Origin: Bacteroidales bacterium
Lineage (GTDB): Bacteria > Bacteroidota > Bacteroidia > Bacteroidales > UBA932
Reading direction: 5' to 3'
Assembly (NCBI GenBank): GCA_017458265.1
Contig: JAFTFV010000048.1
Span: 1-64,000 of the forward strand
DNA: 64,000 nucleotides
Of this stretch, positions 5,307-13,885 are shown one piece after another (the first letter of the stretch is position 1; each line of letters starts with the position of its first letter). The notes under the pieces were generated by a model. That model searched no databases. It was not told the DNA's origin and saw nothing but the letters and a program-made list of their open reading frames with translations. A program made the translations under genes and the position numbers.

Positions 5307-6491
5307 ATGAAAAGACTTCCGCTTATCCTTTTAATACTCCTTGCCGTCTCCTGCGGGCCCGGAAAAACCACCAAGGCCGATGTCGCCCCCCAGAAAGACA
5401 CCGTCTATCCGCTTGGCTTCTGCACGGACTCCTTCAGGGTTGTTTCCGGCGAGATAAAGCCTGGGGACAACTTCATTGCCTGGGTCACCAGGCTTGGCAT
5501 GCCGACAGACCGCGCCCATGCCCTCCTGAGCGCCTGTGACACTGTTTTTGACGTCAGGAAGCTCCGCGCCGGCAACACCTGGAAGGCCTACTACAGGGAC
5601 TCTACCGCCCTGAACTACATCGTCTACGACAACAGCCGCACCCTCCAGACCGTCTTCTCCTGTGCCGATTCCACCGCCGCCTGGAAGTATCAGAAGGAAG
5701 TCATCTCCGTCGAGAAAAAGGCCGATGTGACCATCACCTCCTCCCTCTGGAACGACATGACCGCGGCAGGGGAGTCCCCGGCCCTCATATCGGAACTTGC
5801 CGATATCTACGCCTGGACGGTGGATTTCTTCGGCCTCAGGAAAGGGGACCGCTTCCGCCTCCTTTACACGGAAAACATCTGCGAAGGTGAGTCTGTGGGC
5901 ATCGACAGGGTAAGCTATGCCGAATTCCTCCGCGACAGCACCGTCCTCCCGGCAATCTATTTTGACCAGGGCGACGGGCGCAACAAATACTGGAACGAAA
6001 AGGGCGAGAGCATGCGAAAGGCTTTCCTGAAGGCGCCGCTCAAGTTCACGCGCATATCCTCCGGCTATTCGCTTCACCGCCTGCATCCCGTGCATGGCAC
6101 TGTGCGCGCACATACCGGCGTGGATTATGCCGCTCCTACGGGAACGCCCGTGATGAGCATCGGCGACGGTACCGTCATCAGCGTGGGCTGGGGCGGAGGC
6201 GGCGGAAACACCGTGAAAATCCGGCACAATTCCGTATATACCACTGCCTATCTGCACCTGTCCAAATTCGCCGTGAAAGCAGGCCAGAGGGTGGCCCAGG
6301 GCCAGGTTATCGGCTACGTGGGAATGACGGGAACCGCCACCGGCCCGCACCTTGACTTCAGGGTATGGAAAAACGGCTTTCCGGTGAATCCGCTCAAGCT
6401 GGAATCTCCGGCCGCAGAGCCGTTGAAATCTGAAAACATGCCCGCGCTGGACTCCGTCCGGAGGGCGCGACGCGCTGCGCTTAATCCTTAA
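5307..6491 (+). CDS. M23-family peptidase, lipoprotein
   Basis: This 394-residue envelope protein starts with a lipoprotein signal (MKRLPLILLILLAVSCGPG; Cys17). The C-terminal third is a LytM/M23 domain: HTGVDYAAPTGTPV with the zinc His and Asp, HLSKFAVKAGQRV, and GMTGTATGPHLDFRVW with the HxH-type His. M23 enzymes cut peptidoglycan peptide bridges. All visible metal ligands are present, so it is probably an active DD-endopeptidase rather than an EnvC-like activator. The N-terminal 220 residues resemble the region before M23 in Bacteroidetes and proteobacterial MepM-like proteins. An upstream in-frame TTG (5298) lies in the promoter box and is rejected. Confidence 0.85.
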   Translation: MKRLPLILLILLAVSCGPGKTTKADVAPQKDTVYPLGFCTDSFRVVSGEIKPGDNFIAWVTRLGMPTDRAHALLSACDTVFDVRKLRAGNTWKAYYRDSTALNYIVYDNSRTLQTVFSCADSTAAWKYQKEVISVEKKADVTITSSLWNDMTAAGESPALISELADIYAWTVDFFGLRKGDRFRLLYTENICEGESVGIDRVSYAEFLRDSTVLPAIYFDQGDGRNKYWNEKGESMRKAFLKAPLKFTRISSGYSLHRLHPVHGTVRAHTGVDYAAPTGTPVMSIGDGTVISVGWGGGGGNTVKIRHNSVYTTAYLHLSKFAVKAGQRVAQGQVIGYVGMTGTATGPHLDFRVWKNGFPVNPLKLESPAAEPLKSENMPALDSVRRARRAALNP

Positions 6492-6512
6492 CCCGGAACG
6501 CCATTTTTTTCG

Positions 6513-6520
6513 TACATTTG
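6513..6520 (+). promoter_or_regulatory. -7 box (TACATTTG) of the Nudix gene
   Basis: Full TAnnTTTG match that ends only 3 nt before the ATG at 6524. If transcription begins the usual few bases after the box, the mRNA starts at or inside the start codon. Confidence 0.55.
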
Positions 6521-6523
6521 TAC

Positions 6524-6919
6524 ATGCAATCAGTGAAGACAATAGAAGTAGTTGCTGCCATCATACGCAAAGGGGACGTGTTCTTTGCCACGCAGCGCGG
6601 GTACGGGGAGTGGAAGGACTGGTGGGAGCTGCCGGGCGGCAAGATGGAGCCGGGGGAGACTCCGGAGGAAGCTCTTGCAAGGGAGATCCGCGAAGAACTG
6701 GATACGGAAATCAGCATAGACAAGTTCCTCTATACGGTTGAATGGGACTATCCCAAGTTTCATCTTACCATGCACTGCTACATGTGCTCCCTTGTCACGG
6801 ACTCCATCCACCTCCTGGAGCACGAGGCTGCAAAATGGCTTGGTAAGGACACCATCCACTCCGTTAAATGGCTTCCCGCCGACGAAATCCTTCTCCCCAT
6901 GATACTTAAAGAATTATGA
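6524..6919 (+). CDS. Nudix hydrolase, MutT-like
   Basis: This 131-residue protein has a complete Nudix box beginning at residue about 38: GGKMEPGETPEEALAREI then REELDTEI. The REEL core carries the metal-binding glutamates. The start EVVAAIIRKGDVFFATQRGYGEWKDWWELPGG is typical of (deoxy)nucleoside triphosphate pyrophosphohydrolases such as MutT or CTP pyrophosphohydrolase NudG, so pool sanitation is likely. Substrate cannot be fixed from sequence. After the TGA stop the same frame stays open for another 22 codons with a protein-like composition. Confidence 0.8.
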   Translation: MQSVKTIEVVAAIIRKGDVFFATQRGYGEWKDWWELPGGKMEPGETPEEALAREIREELDTEISIDKFLYTVEWDYPKFHLTMHCYMCSLVTDSIHLLEHEAAKWLGKDTIHSVKWLPADEILLPMILKEL

Positions 6920-7013
6920 AAAGAACAGTTATCCTGGCCCGATGGCGTCCTCGTTGGCGGCGCATGGGATGCTGGAAAGAAGTTCACGGAGTAGGGAATC
7001 CGTAAAAAAGTGT

Positions 7014-7021
7014 TATATTTG
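7014..7021 (+). promoter_or_regulatory. -7 box (TATATTTG) of the ZIP transporter/aspA unit
   Basis: Full TAnnTTTG match ending 8 nt before the ATG at 7030. It drives the ZIP gene and probably aspA 17 nt behind it. Confidence 0.6.
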
Positions 7022-7029
7022 TATCTGTT

Positions 7030-7794
7030 ATGGATGCTGTACTGGTAGCGCTGATTATCCCGTTTGTGGGAACAATGCTGGGGTCGGCCTTCGTGTTTTT
7101 CATGAAGGACGGGATTCCTGCAGGGCTGCAGAAGGCTCTGCTTGGATTTGCATCGGGCGTGATGGTGGCGGCATCAGTGTGGTCGCTCATCATTCCGGCC
7201 CTGGAACTGAGAGAGGCTCCCGGCAGCGTCGTGCCGGTAACCATCGGCCTTCTGGCGGGTTTTGCGTTCCTGCTGCTCATAGACTACATTACACCGCACA
7301 TACATCCGGTGGGAGGCCCTGAAGGCCCCAGGAGCAAGCTTTCCCGCACCACGATGCTGGCACTGGCCGTTACCATCCACAATTTCCCGGAAGGCATGGC
7401 CGTGGGCGTTGCCATAGCAGGTGCGCTTACATCTGATTTCAGCATGGCAGGAGCATTTGCCCTGTCACTTGGCATAGCAATACAGAACATCCCCGAAGGA
7501 GCCATCATCTCCATGCCCCTCAAGGCGGCCGGCAACAGCCGCAGCAGGGCATTCGCCATCGGCACGCTCAGCGGCATCGTAGAGCCCATCGGCGGCGCGC
7601 TTGTGCTCCTTCTCGCAACCGTTGCAACGGCAACCATGCCGTACCTTCTCCCCTTTGCAGCGGGCGCAATGCTGTATGTGGTAATAGAAGAACTTATCCC
7701 CGAGGCCTCCGAAGGCGAACATTCCAACCTTGCAACGGTTGGTTTCGCCGTCGGCTTTGCTCTCATGATGGTACTTGATGTAGTATTAGGATAA
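7030..7794 (+). CDS. ZIP-family divalent metal transporter
   Basis: This 254-residue inner-membrane protein has about eight hydrophobic segments. The ZIP signature in TM4, HNFPEGMAVGVAIAG, carries the metal-site His and Glu. A matching IQNIPEGAIISMPL in TM5 completes the binuclear site. A short His-containing loop (PHIHPVGGPEGP) lies between TM3 and TM4. The family imports zinc, iron or manganese; this member looks ZupT/GufA-like. Selectivity cannot be assigned. aspA follows after 17 nt in the same direction. Confidence 0.85.
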   Translation: MDAVLVALIIPFVGTMLGSAFVFFMKDGIPAGLQKALLGFASGVMVAASVWSLIIPALELREAPGSVVPVTIGLLAGFAFLLLIDYITPHIHPVGGPEGPRSKLSRTTMLALAVTIHNFPEGMAVGVAIAGALTSDFSMAGAFALSLGIAIQNIPEGAIISMPLKAAGNSRSRAFAIGTLSGIVEPIGGALVLLLATVATATMPYLLPFAAGAMLYVVIEELIPEASEGEHSNLATVGFAVGFALMMVLDVVLG

Positions 7795-7811
7795 ACACAC
7801 TATAACTAATT

Positions 7812-9224
7812 ATGTCAGAACAAAAATTCAGGGTCGAAAGTGACCTTCTGGGGGAACTTCAGGTTCCTGCCGATGCCTACTATGGCGTACAGACACAGCG
7901 TGCTCTCAACAATTACAAGATCTCCAACACCAGGATGTGCGACTATCCCGAATATGTCATCGCAATGGCATACGTCAAGATGGCTGCAGCTGCCGCAAAC
8001 GCAGAACTGGGCGTGCTTGACCGCAAGATCGGAGACGCAATCATAGAGGCCTGCAAGGAAATAGTTGCCGGAAAACTCCATGACCAGTTCCCTGTGGACA
8101 TGATGCAGGGCGGCGCCGGCACTTCCGTGAACATGAATGCCAACGAGGTCATCGCAAACCGCGCCCTCGAACTCATGGGCCACAAGAAAGGGGAGTACCA
8201 GTACTGCTCACCCAACGACCACGTGAACTGCGCACAGTCCACCAACGACGCATACCCTTCTGCATTCCGCTACACCTTCTTCCGCATGAACAAGAAGGTA
8301 GAGAAGGCTCTGAAGGACCTCATCGCCTCCCTGCGTGCAAAGGGTGAAGAATTCAAGGACGTCCTCAAAATGGGCCGCACCCAGCTTCAGGACGCCGTGC
8401 CGATGACCTCCGGCCAGGAATTCAACGCCTTTGCAAACAATCTGGAAGAAGAGATTGCAAACCTCGAAAGGAACGCCGTTCTCCTCAAGGAAATCAACAT
8501 GGGCGGCACCGCCATCGGCACCGGCCTCAATGCAGTTCCCGGCTTTGCCGAGCTCTGCACCAAGAAGATGTCCGAATTCACCGGCGACACCTTCGAAAAG
8601 GCCCCCGACCTTGTTGAAGCAACTCCCGACACCGGCGCATACGTAAGCTACTCGGCAGCCCTCAAGCGCCTTGCTGTGAAGCTCTCCAAGACCTGCAACG
8701 ACCTCCGCCTCATGGCTTCCGGTCCCCGCTGCGGCCTTCATGAGATCAACCTTCCCGCAATGGCTCCCGGTTCATCCATCATGCCCGGCAAGGTGAACCC
8801 CGTCATCCCCGAGGTCACAAACCAGGTATGCTTCAAGGTCATCGGCAATGACACCGCCGTATGCTTTGCAGCAGAGGCAGGCCAGCTCCAGCTCAACGTC
8901 ATGGAGCCCGTAATCGTAGAGTGCATCCTGGAGAGCCAGACCTGGCTCATCAACGTGATGAACACCCTCCGCACCCTCTGCATCGACGGCATCACCGTGA
9001 ACGCAGACCACTGCTACGAGATGGTGAAGAACTCTATCGGCATCGTCACCGCCCTTAACCCCTATATCGGCTACAAGGCATCCACAAAGGTCGCAAAGGA
9101 AGCCCTTGAGACCGGCGGCAGCGTCTATGACCTCGTTCTCAAGCACGGCCTCATGACCAAGGAAAAACTGGACGAAGCCCTCGATCCCAAGGCCATGACA
9201 ACCTCCCACGCGCTTTTGAAATAG
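7812..9224 (+). CDS. aspA: Aspartate ammonia-lyase (aspartase)
   Basis: This 470-residue fumarase/aspartase superfamily enzyme carries the signature GSSIMPGKVNPV at about residue 320, with the flexible catalytic SS loop. Other active-site pieces are NDHVNCAQSTNDAYPSA and GRTQLQDAVPMTSGQE. It converts L-aspartate to fumarate and ammonia in the cytoplasm. The start MSEQKFRVESDLLGELQVP and the length fit aspartase better than fumarase C. In a succinate-producing fermenter it feeds fumarate respiration. Its 3' end is followed by a 106-bp repeat carrying a terminator. Confidence 0.93.
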   Translation: MSEQKFRVESDLLGELQVPADAYYGVQTQRALNNYKISNTRMCDYPEYVIAMAYVKMAAAAANAELGVLDRKIGDAIIEACKEIVAGKLHDQFPVDMMQGGAGTSVNMNANEVIANRALELMGHKKGEYQYCSPNDHVNCAQSTNDAYPSAFRYTFFRMNKKVEKALKDLIASLRAKGEEFKDVLKMGRTQLQDAVPMTSGQEFNAFANNLEEEIANLERNAVLLKEINMGGTAIGTGLNAVPGFAELCTKKMSEFTGDTFEKAPDLVEATPDTGAYVSYSAALKRLAVKLSKTCNDLRLMASGPRCGLHEINLPAMAPGSSIMPGKVNPVIPEVTNQVCFKVIGNDTAVCFAAEAGQLQLNVMEPVIVECILESQTWLINVMNTLRTLCIDGITVNADHCYEMVKNSIGIVTALNPYIGYKASTKVAKEALETGGSVYDLVLKHGLMTKEKLDEALDPKAMTTSHALLK

Positions 9225-9230
9225 GAGCCT

Positions 9231-9336
9231 GTGAAATGTAAGCGGCTGTGAAACAGCGAGTTACGCAAAAGGCTTGCCTCCAAAATGGGGCAAGCCTTTT
9301 GACTTATCAATTGATAGCCAGGAACTTGCATTTCAC
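9231..9336. mobile_element. 106-bp terminator-bearing mini-element, copy 1
   Basis: It begins GTGAAATGTAA and ends TTGCATTTCAC, near-perfect terminal inverted repeats. Inside is AAAAGGCTTGCC (9267-9278) paired with GGCAAGCCTTTT (9289-9300). A second copy with the same order of parts lies at 53095-53200. Here it fills the gap between the convergent aspA and outer-membrane protein genes, where it can end transcripts from both sides. Confidence 0.7.
9267..9301. terminator. Bidirectional terminator inside the mini-element
   Basis: The 12-bp perfect stem AAAAGGCTTGCC/GGCAAGCCTTTT has T-runs on both strands. It serves aspA on the plus strand and the sppA/outer-membrane protein unit on the minus strand. 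Confidence 0.75.
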
Positions 9337-9338
9337 GG

Positions 9339-10079
9339 CTACCTCGTGTTCAGAACGATTCCTGCGGTGAAACAGTGCATTGGAATTGCGGGAGAAATGG
9401 ACTGGGGGAAGTACTTCACATACAGGCCGATGAATCCGAGATTCAGCGAAGCGAAGTAGTCCAGAGCGAACTTGTCAAGTCCCGTGGGTGTGCTGTCCTT
9501 TACGGTGACGAGGTCGTTGTTGCCATCCCTGTAGGCGTAGTTGGCATAGGAGTTAAGGCGGAAGTTCGCCTCTGCGCCGGCCCTCAGGGAAATGCTGCCG
9601 ACATGAAGGTCAAGGGCGGCAGGAACCACAATTGAGAACACATGCAGCTTTGAGCTGGTGTAGTTCATTCCGCTTGCAACCGGAGTGAGGTCCATCTTCC
9701 TGGAGTCTCCGTCAGGAACGCCGTGGAAATAGTTGCTCGGGCCTACTGCATAGTCTGTCCAGTCAAGGTTCGCCCCAAGGGTGACGGAAGTCCATTTTGT
9801 GGGGTTGAAGCTGAGTTCCAGAAGGTTGAAGTAGAATTCAGAAGACTTGTTTCCCTTGAGTCCTTGAGCAAACTGGTCTTCCTTTACGAACTGCCATCCG
9901 AAGCCGACTTCGGAGACTACGTTAACGTCAAAGAGCCTGTACTCCTTTTCTTCCTTGGCGGGCTTGGTATCTTCCTCTACCGTTGCCTGTTCAAGTTCTG
10001 AAAGGCGGTCTTTGGATGACTGTGCAAAGACCGAAACCGCTGCAAAGAGTGCAGCCATTGTGAGCATTATCTTTTTCAT
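9339..10079 (-). CDS. Outer-membrane beta-barrel protein, unknown function
   Basis: This 246-residue protein starts with a signal peptide (MKKIMLTMAALFAAVSVFAQ). A short charged linker (SSKDRLSELEQATVEEDTKPA) and then alternating beta-strands follow, such as SVTLGANLDWTDYAVG and SISLRAGAEANFRL. This fits a small porin-like barrel. No named family is recognised with certainty. Its ATG overlaps the sppA stop by 4 nt (ATGA), so it is translated from the sppA mRNA. The stop codon lies 2 bp from the end of the terminator mini-element. Confidence 0.65.
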   Translation of the reverse strand: MKKIMLTMAALFAAVSVFAQSSKDRLSELEQATVEEDTKPAKEEKEYRLFDVNVVSEVGFGWQFVKEDQFAQGLKGNKSSEFYFNLLELSFNPTKWTSVTLGANLDWTDYAVGPSNYFHGVPDGDSRKMDLTPVASGMNYTSSKLHVFSIVVPAALDLHVGSISLRAGAEANFRLNSYANYAYRDGNNDLVTVKDSTPTGLDKFALDYFASLNLGFIGLYVKYFPQSISPAIPMHCFTAGIVLNTR

Positions 10080-11743
10080 AGGGCAATTTCGGGATCAAAG
10101 GTTACAAAGGGCATAAGAGCCATGGCCTTGAAGCCGGGCTCTGTGAGCGTATTCACAAGGGGAAGGTCCTTTCCTTTGCGGGAGTCTTCCCTCATGGCCT
10201 TCATGAAGCTCTTCTGCTGAGGGTAGGTTACAACCTTGTACTTGGAAAGGCCGGCCTCGGATGCGGCGGCCTTGATGGCGTCCAGAAGGATGCCTCTCTC
10301 GTCGGCAAGACCGTTCACGAGGGCGTCCTTGCCGGACCAGACGCGGCCCTGGGCAATCTCGTCAACCTGCTCGTAGGTCATTCCGCGGCCGTTTACGACA
10401 ACGTTCACGAAGTCTGAATAGATGCCCTCGATCTCTTTCTGGTACCAGGCCTGCTCCTGCTCGTTAAGGCCTTGGAAGAGGTTGCCCATGCCGGCGTGAG
10501 GGTCTGTCCCCACGGTTTCCACGTTCACCTTGAGCAGTTTCTTCACGGCACCGCCCAGGTTGGGAATCATGCCGAATACGCCGATTGAACCTGTCAGCGT
10601 AGCATTGTCTACGATAATCTTCCTGCAACCGGCAGAGATGAGGTATCCGCCCGATGCGGCATAGGCGCCGTAGCTGGCGATGACCGGCTTCTCCTTCCCG
10701 AGGAGCTCGATTTCGCGGCGGATGATGTCGGCGGCTACAACCTCGCCGCCGGGGGAGTTCACGCGGAAGACGACGGCCTTCACGGACTCGTCCTTGCGGA
10801 GCTTTTCAACCTCGCGGGCAAACTTCTCGCCGGCAATCTGGTTGCCTTCACGGGCGATTTCGCCGTCGGCATAGAGGACGGCCACCTTGTCACCGCTTCC
10901 GGCCTTTACCTTGGAGGCATATTCGCGGATGTCAACGCGCCCTACCTTGTCCGGATCAGTTGTGCCGAAAAGATGGCAGATGTACTGCTCCAGCTCGTCC
11001 TTGTACTTCAGACCGTCGATGAGGCCCTTCTCCATCCAGGTGTTGGCAGTGCCAAGTTCAAGGCCTGCAATCCAGCCGCGGAGGTCTTCTGTCTTGATCC
11101 CGCGGGATGCGGCCATCTGCTCTACCATGCAGGACCAAACGGATTCCTCAAGCTCCTCATACTGGCGGCGGTTCTCAGGGCTCATGCTGTTGCGTATGTA
11201 CATTTCACCTGCCGATTTGAACTTACCGTGACGGATGAGCTGGACTTCAACTCCAAGGGTGTCCAGAAGGTCCTTCAGGAAGAACTGGGTGGTGCCAAGA
11301 CCGTTGAGGGTTCCGCTGCCCTTGGGGTGCATGAACACCCTGTCTGCTACGGATGCGATATAGTATGAACCGTTGCTCAGGCCGGCTCCGTATGCGATGA
11401 CGGGCTTTCCGGCGGCAGAGAAGCGGGCAAGGCATTCGCGCAGCTCCTCAAGGGCTGCCGTGCCTGCGCTCAGTTTGTCATAATTAAGGTAAACCATTGC
11501 AATGTCATCGTCCTTTGCGGCTTTCTCCAGGGCCCTTTCCAGTGAAAGGAGGGAGACTTTGCTGCCGTCAAAGCCGCCGATGGGGAGGCCGAGGTCAAGG
11601 GTGAAAGGTGTGCTTTCGGAGCCCTTTTCAGCAACGGTGTCTGACATGTCAATTTTAAGAACTTTCCCTTTGAGGAAATTCTGCGCCTGCCCCGGAAGTA
11701 TCACTACAATGGACAGAAGCAATGCAACTGCAATTCTTTTCAT
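10076..11743 (-). CDS. sppA: Signal peptide peptidase SppA, long (67K) type
   Basis: This 555-residue protein has two tandem S49 domains. The proposed general base is Lys176 in HGKFKSAGEMY, and the nucleophile is Ser364 in YAASGGYLIS; both match the E. coli SppA Lys/Ser dyad positions. An N-terminal hydrophobic segment (VALLLSIVVILPGQA) anchors it in the inner membrane, where it degrades cleaved signal peptides. ATG 11743 is chosen because an upstream in-frame start overlaps the -7 box. It forms a unit with the following outer-membrane protein gene and is divergent from mntP. Confidence 0.9.
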   Translation of the reverse strand: MKRIAVALLLSIVVILPGQAQNFLKGKVLKIDMSDTVAEKGSESTPFTLDLGLPIGGFDGSKVSLLSLERALEKAAKDDDIAMVYLNYDKLSAGTAALEELRECLARFSAAGKPVIAYGAGLSNGSYYIASVADRVFMHPKGSGTLNGLGTTQFFLKDLLDTLGVEVQLIRHGKFKSAGEMYIRNSMSPENRRQYEELEESVWSCMVEQMAASRGIKTEDLRGWIAGLELGTANTWMEKGLIDGLKYKDELEQYICHLFGTTDPDKVGRVDIREYASKVKAGSGDKVAVLYADGEIAREGNQIAGEKFAREVEKLRKDESVKAVVFRVNSPGGEVVAADIIRREIELLGKEKPVIASYGAYAASGGYLISAGCRKIIVDNATLTGSIGVFGMIPNLGGAVKKLLKVNVETVGTDPHAGMGNLFQGLNEQEQAWYQKEIEGIYSDFVNVVVNGRGMTYEQVDEIAQGRVWSGKDALVNGLADERGILLDAIKAAASEAGLSKYKVVTYPQQKSFMKAMREDSRKGKDLPLVNTLTEPGFKAMALMPFVTFDPEIAL

Positions 11744-11767
11744 ACTTGTTAACGATAATACAAGATA

Positions 11768-11775
11768 CAAATATA
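11768..11775 (-). promoter_or_regulatory. -7 box (TATATTTG) of sppA
   Basis: Full TAnnTTTG match on the minus strand, 24 nt before the sppA ATG. The mntP -7 box lies 12 bp away on the other strand, so the two promoters are divergent and close. Confidence 0.6.
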
Positions 11776-11787
11776 GGTAAAAATGGT

Positions 11788-11795
11788 TATATTTG
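11788..11795 (+). promoter_or_regulatory. -7 box (TATATTTG) of the mntP operon
   Basis: Full TAnnTTTG match ending 7 nt before the mntP ATG. There is no room for a manganese riboswitch of the yybP-ykoY type between promoter and start. Confidence 0.6.
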
Positions 11796-11802
11796 TACTA
11801 TT

Positions 11803-12375
11803 ATGCTGGACACAGTTCTGATAGCACTTGCACTTGCCATGGACTGTTTTGCGGTTTCCGTGGTGTGCGGTATGATAATAAGGCGCATGGAGGGCCGGAC
11901 AGTGCTCTCCACGGCATTCCTTTTCGGTCTGTTTCAGGCGCTTATGCCGCTCATCGGCTGGGCCCTTACAAACAGTTTCAGCCGGTACCTGGCGGCAGTG
12001 GACCACTGGATTGCCTTCGGGCTGCTGGCTTTCATCGGCGGAAAGATGATAGTTGATTCCTTCAGGGAAGAGGAGGACAAGTCCATAAATCCCCGCAGCC
12101 TAAGGACGCGCCTTGTGCTTGCCGTTGCAACCAGCATAGACGCCCTTGCCGTTGGAATAAGCTATGCATGCACCGGGTACGATACTTTAGGCCGGCTCAC
12201 GGTGCCGCTTGTCACCATCGGCATAGTGTCCTTCCTCATGAGCCTTCTGGGCTTCTTCCTGGGGGCGAAGACGGGGGATACCATAGTCAAGAAACTGAGG
12301 CCGGAGCTAATCGGAGGCGTGATTCTCATTGGCATCGGCATAAAGATACTGATTGAGCATCTGGGACTGTTATGA
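11803..12375 (+). CDS. mntP: Manganese efflux pump MntP
   Basis: This 190-residue inner-membrane protein has six hydrophobic segments in two homologous halves. The conserved Asp motifs are ALAMDCFAVSV near the start and VATSIDALAVGISY in the second half. Both belong to the MntP (DUF204) family that exports Mn2+. Length matches the family (about 185-190). ATG 11803 directly follows the promoter box. Its stop overlaps the start of the next gene by 4 nt (ATGA). Confidence 0.9.
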   Translation: MLDTVLIALALAMDCFAVSVVCGMIIRRMEGRTVLSTAFLFGLFQALMPLIGWALTNSFSRYLAAVDHWIAFGLLAFIGGKMIVDSFREEEDKSINPRSLRTRLVLAVATSIDALAVGISYACTGYDTLGRLTVPLVTIGIVSFLMSLLGFFLGAKTGDTIVKKLRPELIGGVILIGIGIKILIEHLGLL

Positions 12376-13052
12376 GAAGGATTGCTCTGATACTGGCAAT
12401 GCTGCTCCCGATGGCGGCGGGCGCTCAGACCTTTGGCCTCAATGCCTTCGGCACGGTGGGGTATGACAAAGTGGAAAAGGCCTATGCCAATGCCGGGGCG
12501 GTGCTTTCCTGGCAGCCCGGCGGCAGTTATGTCATCAAAGCCGGCCTCCTGGGAGACACTTCAACGGAGTTTGCGGCAGAACTGTCGGCAGAGTATTTCT
12601 TTCCGCTCCATGGCGGCCACATGCTTTCCGTAGAGCCGCTCGTTTTCAGCAATACTCATGTTAAATATGCCATTGAGGAGCTGTCGGCGGCCGTTTTGGG
12701 AGGCTGGTCATGGAAGGGGAGAATAGGCGTCAAGGCGGGCCTCATGTTCAAGTTCATAAGCCCTGTCGGCGGGGAAGGCGGCGTACTGGAGCCGTGGAAC
12801 CTTGCCTACAGCGTCGAAGGCTGGTTCCTCCCGGCGCAGAGGCCCTTCAACGTGGGCGCATCCCTCTCTACCATAGAGGATTTCATTGCCGAAAGGTTCT
12901 TCTGCCCTTCGCTATCCCTGCAGTGCCGCTGGGCGCCTTCAAAGCGCCTCTGCCTGTATGCAAAGCTGCGCCAGCACAACAGCGGCATCTTCGACGTAGC
13001 CAGCAACTGGTTTGACACATCACTTAGGATAGGAGCGCTTCTGTTATGGTAA
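12372..13052 (+). CDS. Predicted outer-membrane beta-barrel protein, unknown function
   Basis: This 226-residue protein starts with a signal peptide (MRRIALILAMLLPMAAGAQ). Amphipathic beta-strands rich in Gly and aromatic residues follow, such as YVIKAGLLGDTSTEFAAELSAEYFFPL, and it ends in a hydrophobic strand (RIGALLLW) with the C-terminal aromatic residue typical of outer-membrane proteins. I do not recognise a named family. It is coupled to mntP by ATGA overlap and overlaps the next gene by 7 nt, so the three form an operon. Confidence 0.6.
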   Translation: MRRIALILAMLLPMAAGAQTFGLNAFGTVGYDKVEKAYANAGAVLSWQPGGSYVIKAGLLGDTSTEFAAELSAEYFFPLHGGHMLSVEPLVFSNTHVKYAIEELSAAVLGGWSWKGRIGVKAGLMFKFISPVGGEGGVLEPWNLAYSVEGWFLPAQRPFNVGASLSTIEDFIAERFFCPSLSLQCRWAPSKRLCLYAKLRQHNSGIFDVASNWFDTSLRIGALLLW

Positions 13053-13885
13053 AGAAACTCATCCTTGCAGCGCTTCTTGCCGTTTCCTGCGGCAGGCTGG
13101 AGATCCAGAACATGGTTCTCCCGCTCGTCCCGGACGTGAACAAAAGGGTGGAAGCATCCCTTGAGTGGAATGAGGCCCATTCTCCCGTAACCCTCAGCGC
13201 TCCTGCCGATTACCGCTTCTACGCCTGCTCTGACATCCACATCATCGATGAACGTCCCGTCTTTTTCGAGCGCATGGTAAGCACCTGTGCCGATGATCCC
13301 GGCGCAGCCTTCTACCTCTGCCTCGGAGACCTCCTCTTAGGGAAGGACCACATGGACTGGATTGCCGACATAATGTCCTCCAGTCCTGCCACCGGCTTCA
13401 TCCTGGTGGGTAACCATGACCTCCTTTTCGGCCTTTGGGATACCTGGAAGGCCCTTTTCCACAGTTCTACATACTATTTCTTCGTGGACAGCCCCGCCGG
13501 TAAGGACCTCTACATCATGCTGGATTCGGCCAGCGGCACCCTTGGTGAGAAGCAGGCTAAATGGCTGGAAGGAGTCCTTGCCGATGTGCGCCCCTCCTGC
13601 CGCCACTGCGTAGTCTCTGTCCACACCAACATCTTCAGGACAGACGCCTCCCAGTTCCCGTCGACGAACTTCACCAGGGAGGAAACCTGGTACCTTCTGG
13701 ATCTCATGAGCCGCAGCAAGGTGGACATGATGATAGCCGGGCATGACCATGTGCGTGACGTAAGCTCCTTCAACGGAGTTACATATATTACCCTTGACAA
13801 CCTCAAGGACTATTCTCCCATCGCATCCTACCTGACCGTGGATGTGGGAGACAGTCTCGATTACAAATTCGTAGAGTGCAAATAG
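13046..13885 (+). CDS. Calcineurin-like metallophosphoesterase, lipoprotein
   Basis: This 279-residue protein has a lipoprotein signal (MVKKLILAALLAVSCG; Cys15). The metallophosphoesterase blocks appear in order: CSDIHII (DxH), CLGDLLL (GD), LVGNHDLLF (GNHD), VVSVHTN (xxxH) and IAGHDHV (GHxH). All metal ligands are present, so it is likely an active phosphodiesterase or phosphatase facing the periplasm. The substrate is unknown. It is the third gene of the mntP operon and ends at a TAGTG junction with the TIGR02757 gene. Confidence 0.8.
   Translation: MVKKLILAALLAVSCGRLEIQNMVLPLVPDVNKRVEASLEWNEAHSPVTLSAPADYRFYACSDIHIIDERPVFFERMVSTCADDPGAAFYLCLGDLLLGKDHMDWIADIMSSSPATGFILVGNHDLLFGLWDTWKALFHSSTYYFFVDSPAGKDLYIMLDSASGTLGEKQAKWLEGVLADVRPSCRHCVVSVHTNIFRTDASQFPSTNFTREETWYLLDLMSRSKVDMMIAGHDHVRDVSSFNGVTYITLDNLKDYSPIASYLTVDVGDSLDYKFVECK

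Noticed and set aside
5331..6542. 403-codon frame on the minus strand
   Set aside because: It is antisense to the M23 peptidase gene, lacks any domain, and reflects the GC-rich third positions.
9125..9331. Similar short minus-strand frames in the two mini-elements (also 52854-53195)
   Set aside because: The shared peptide (MQV..YQ..., EASLL) comes from the shared DNA element; there is no sign of translation.
11722..11802. Longer N-terminus for MntP
   Set aside because: The extension crosses the -7 boxes of both mntP and sppA, and family length fits the start at 11803.
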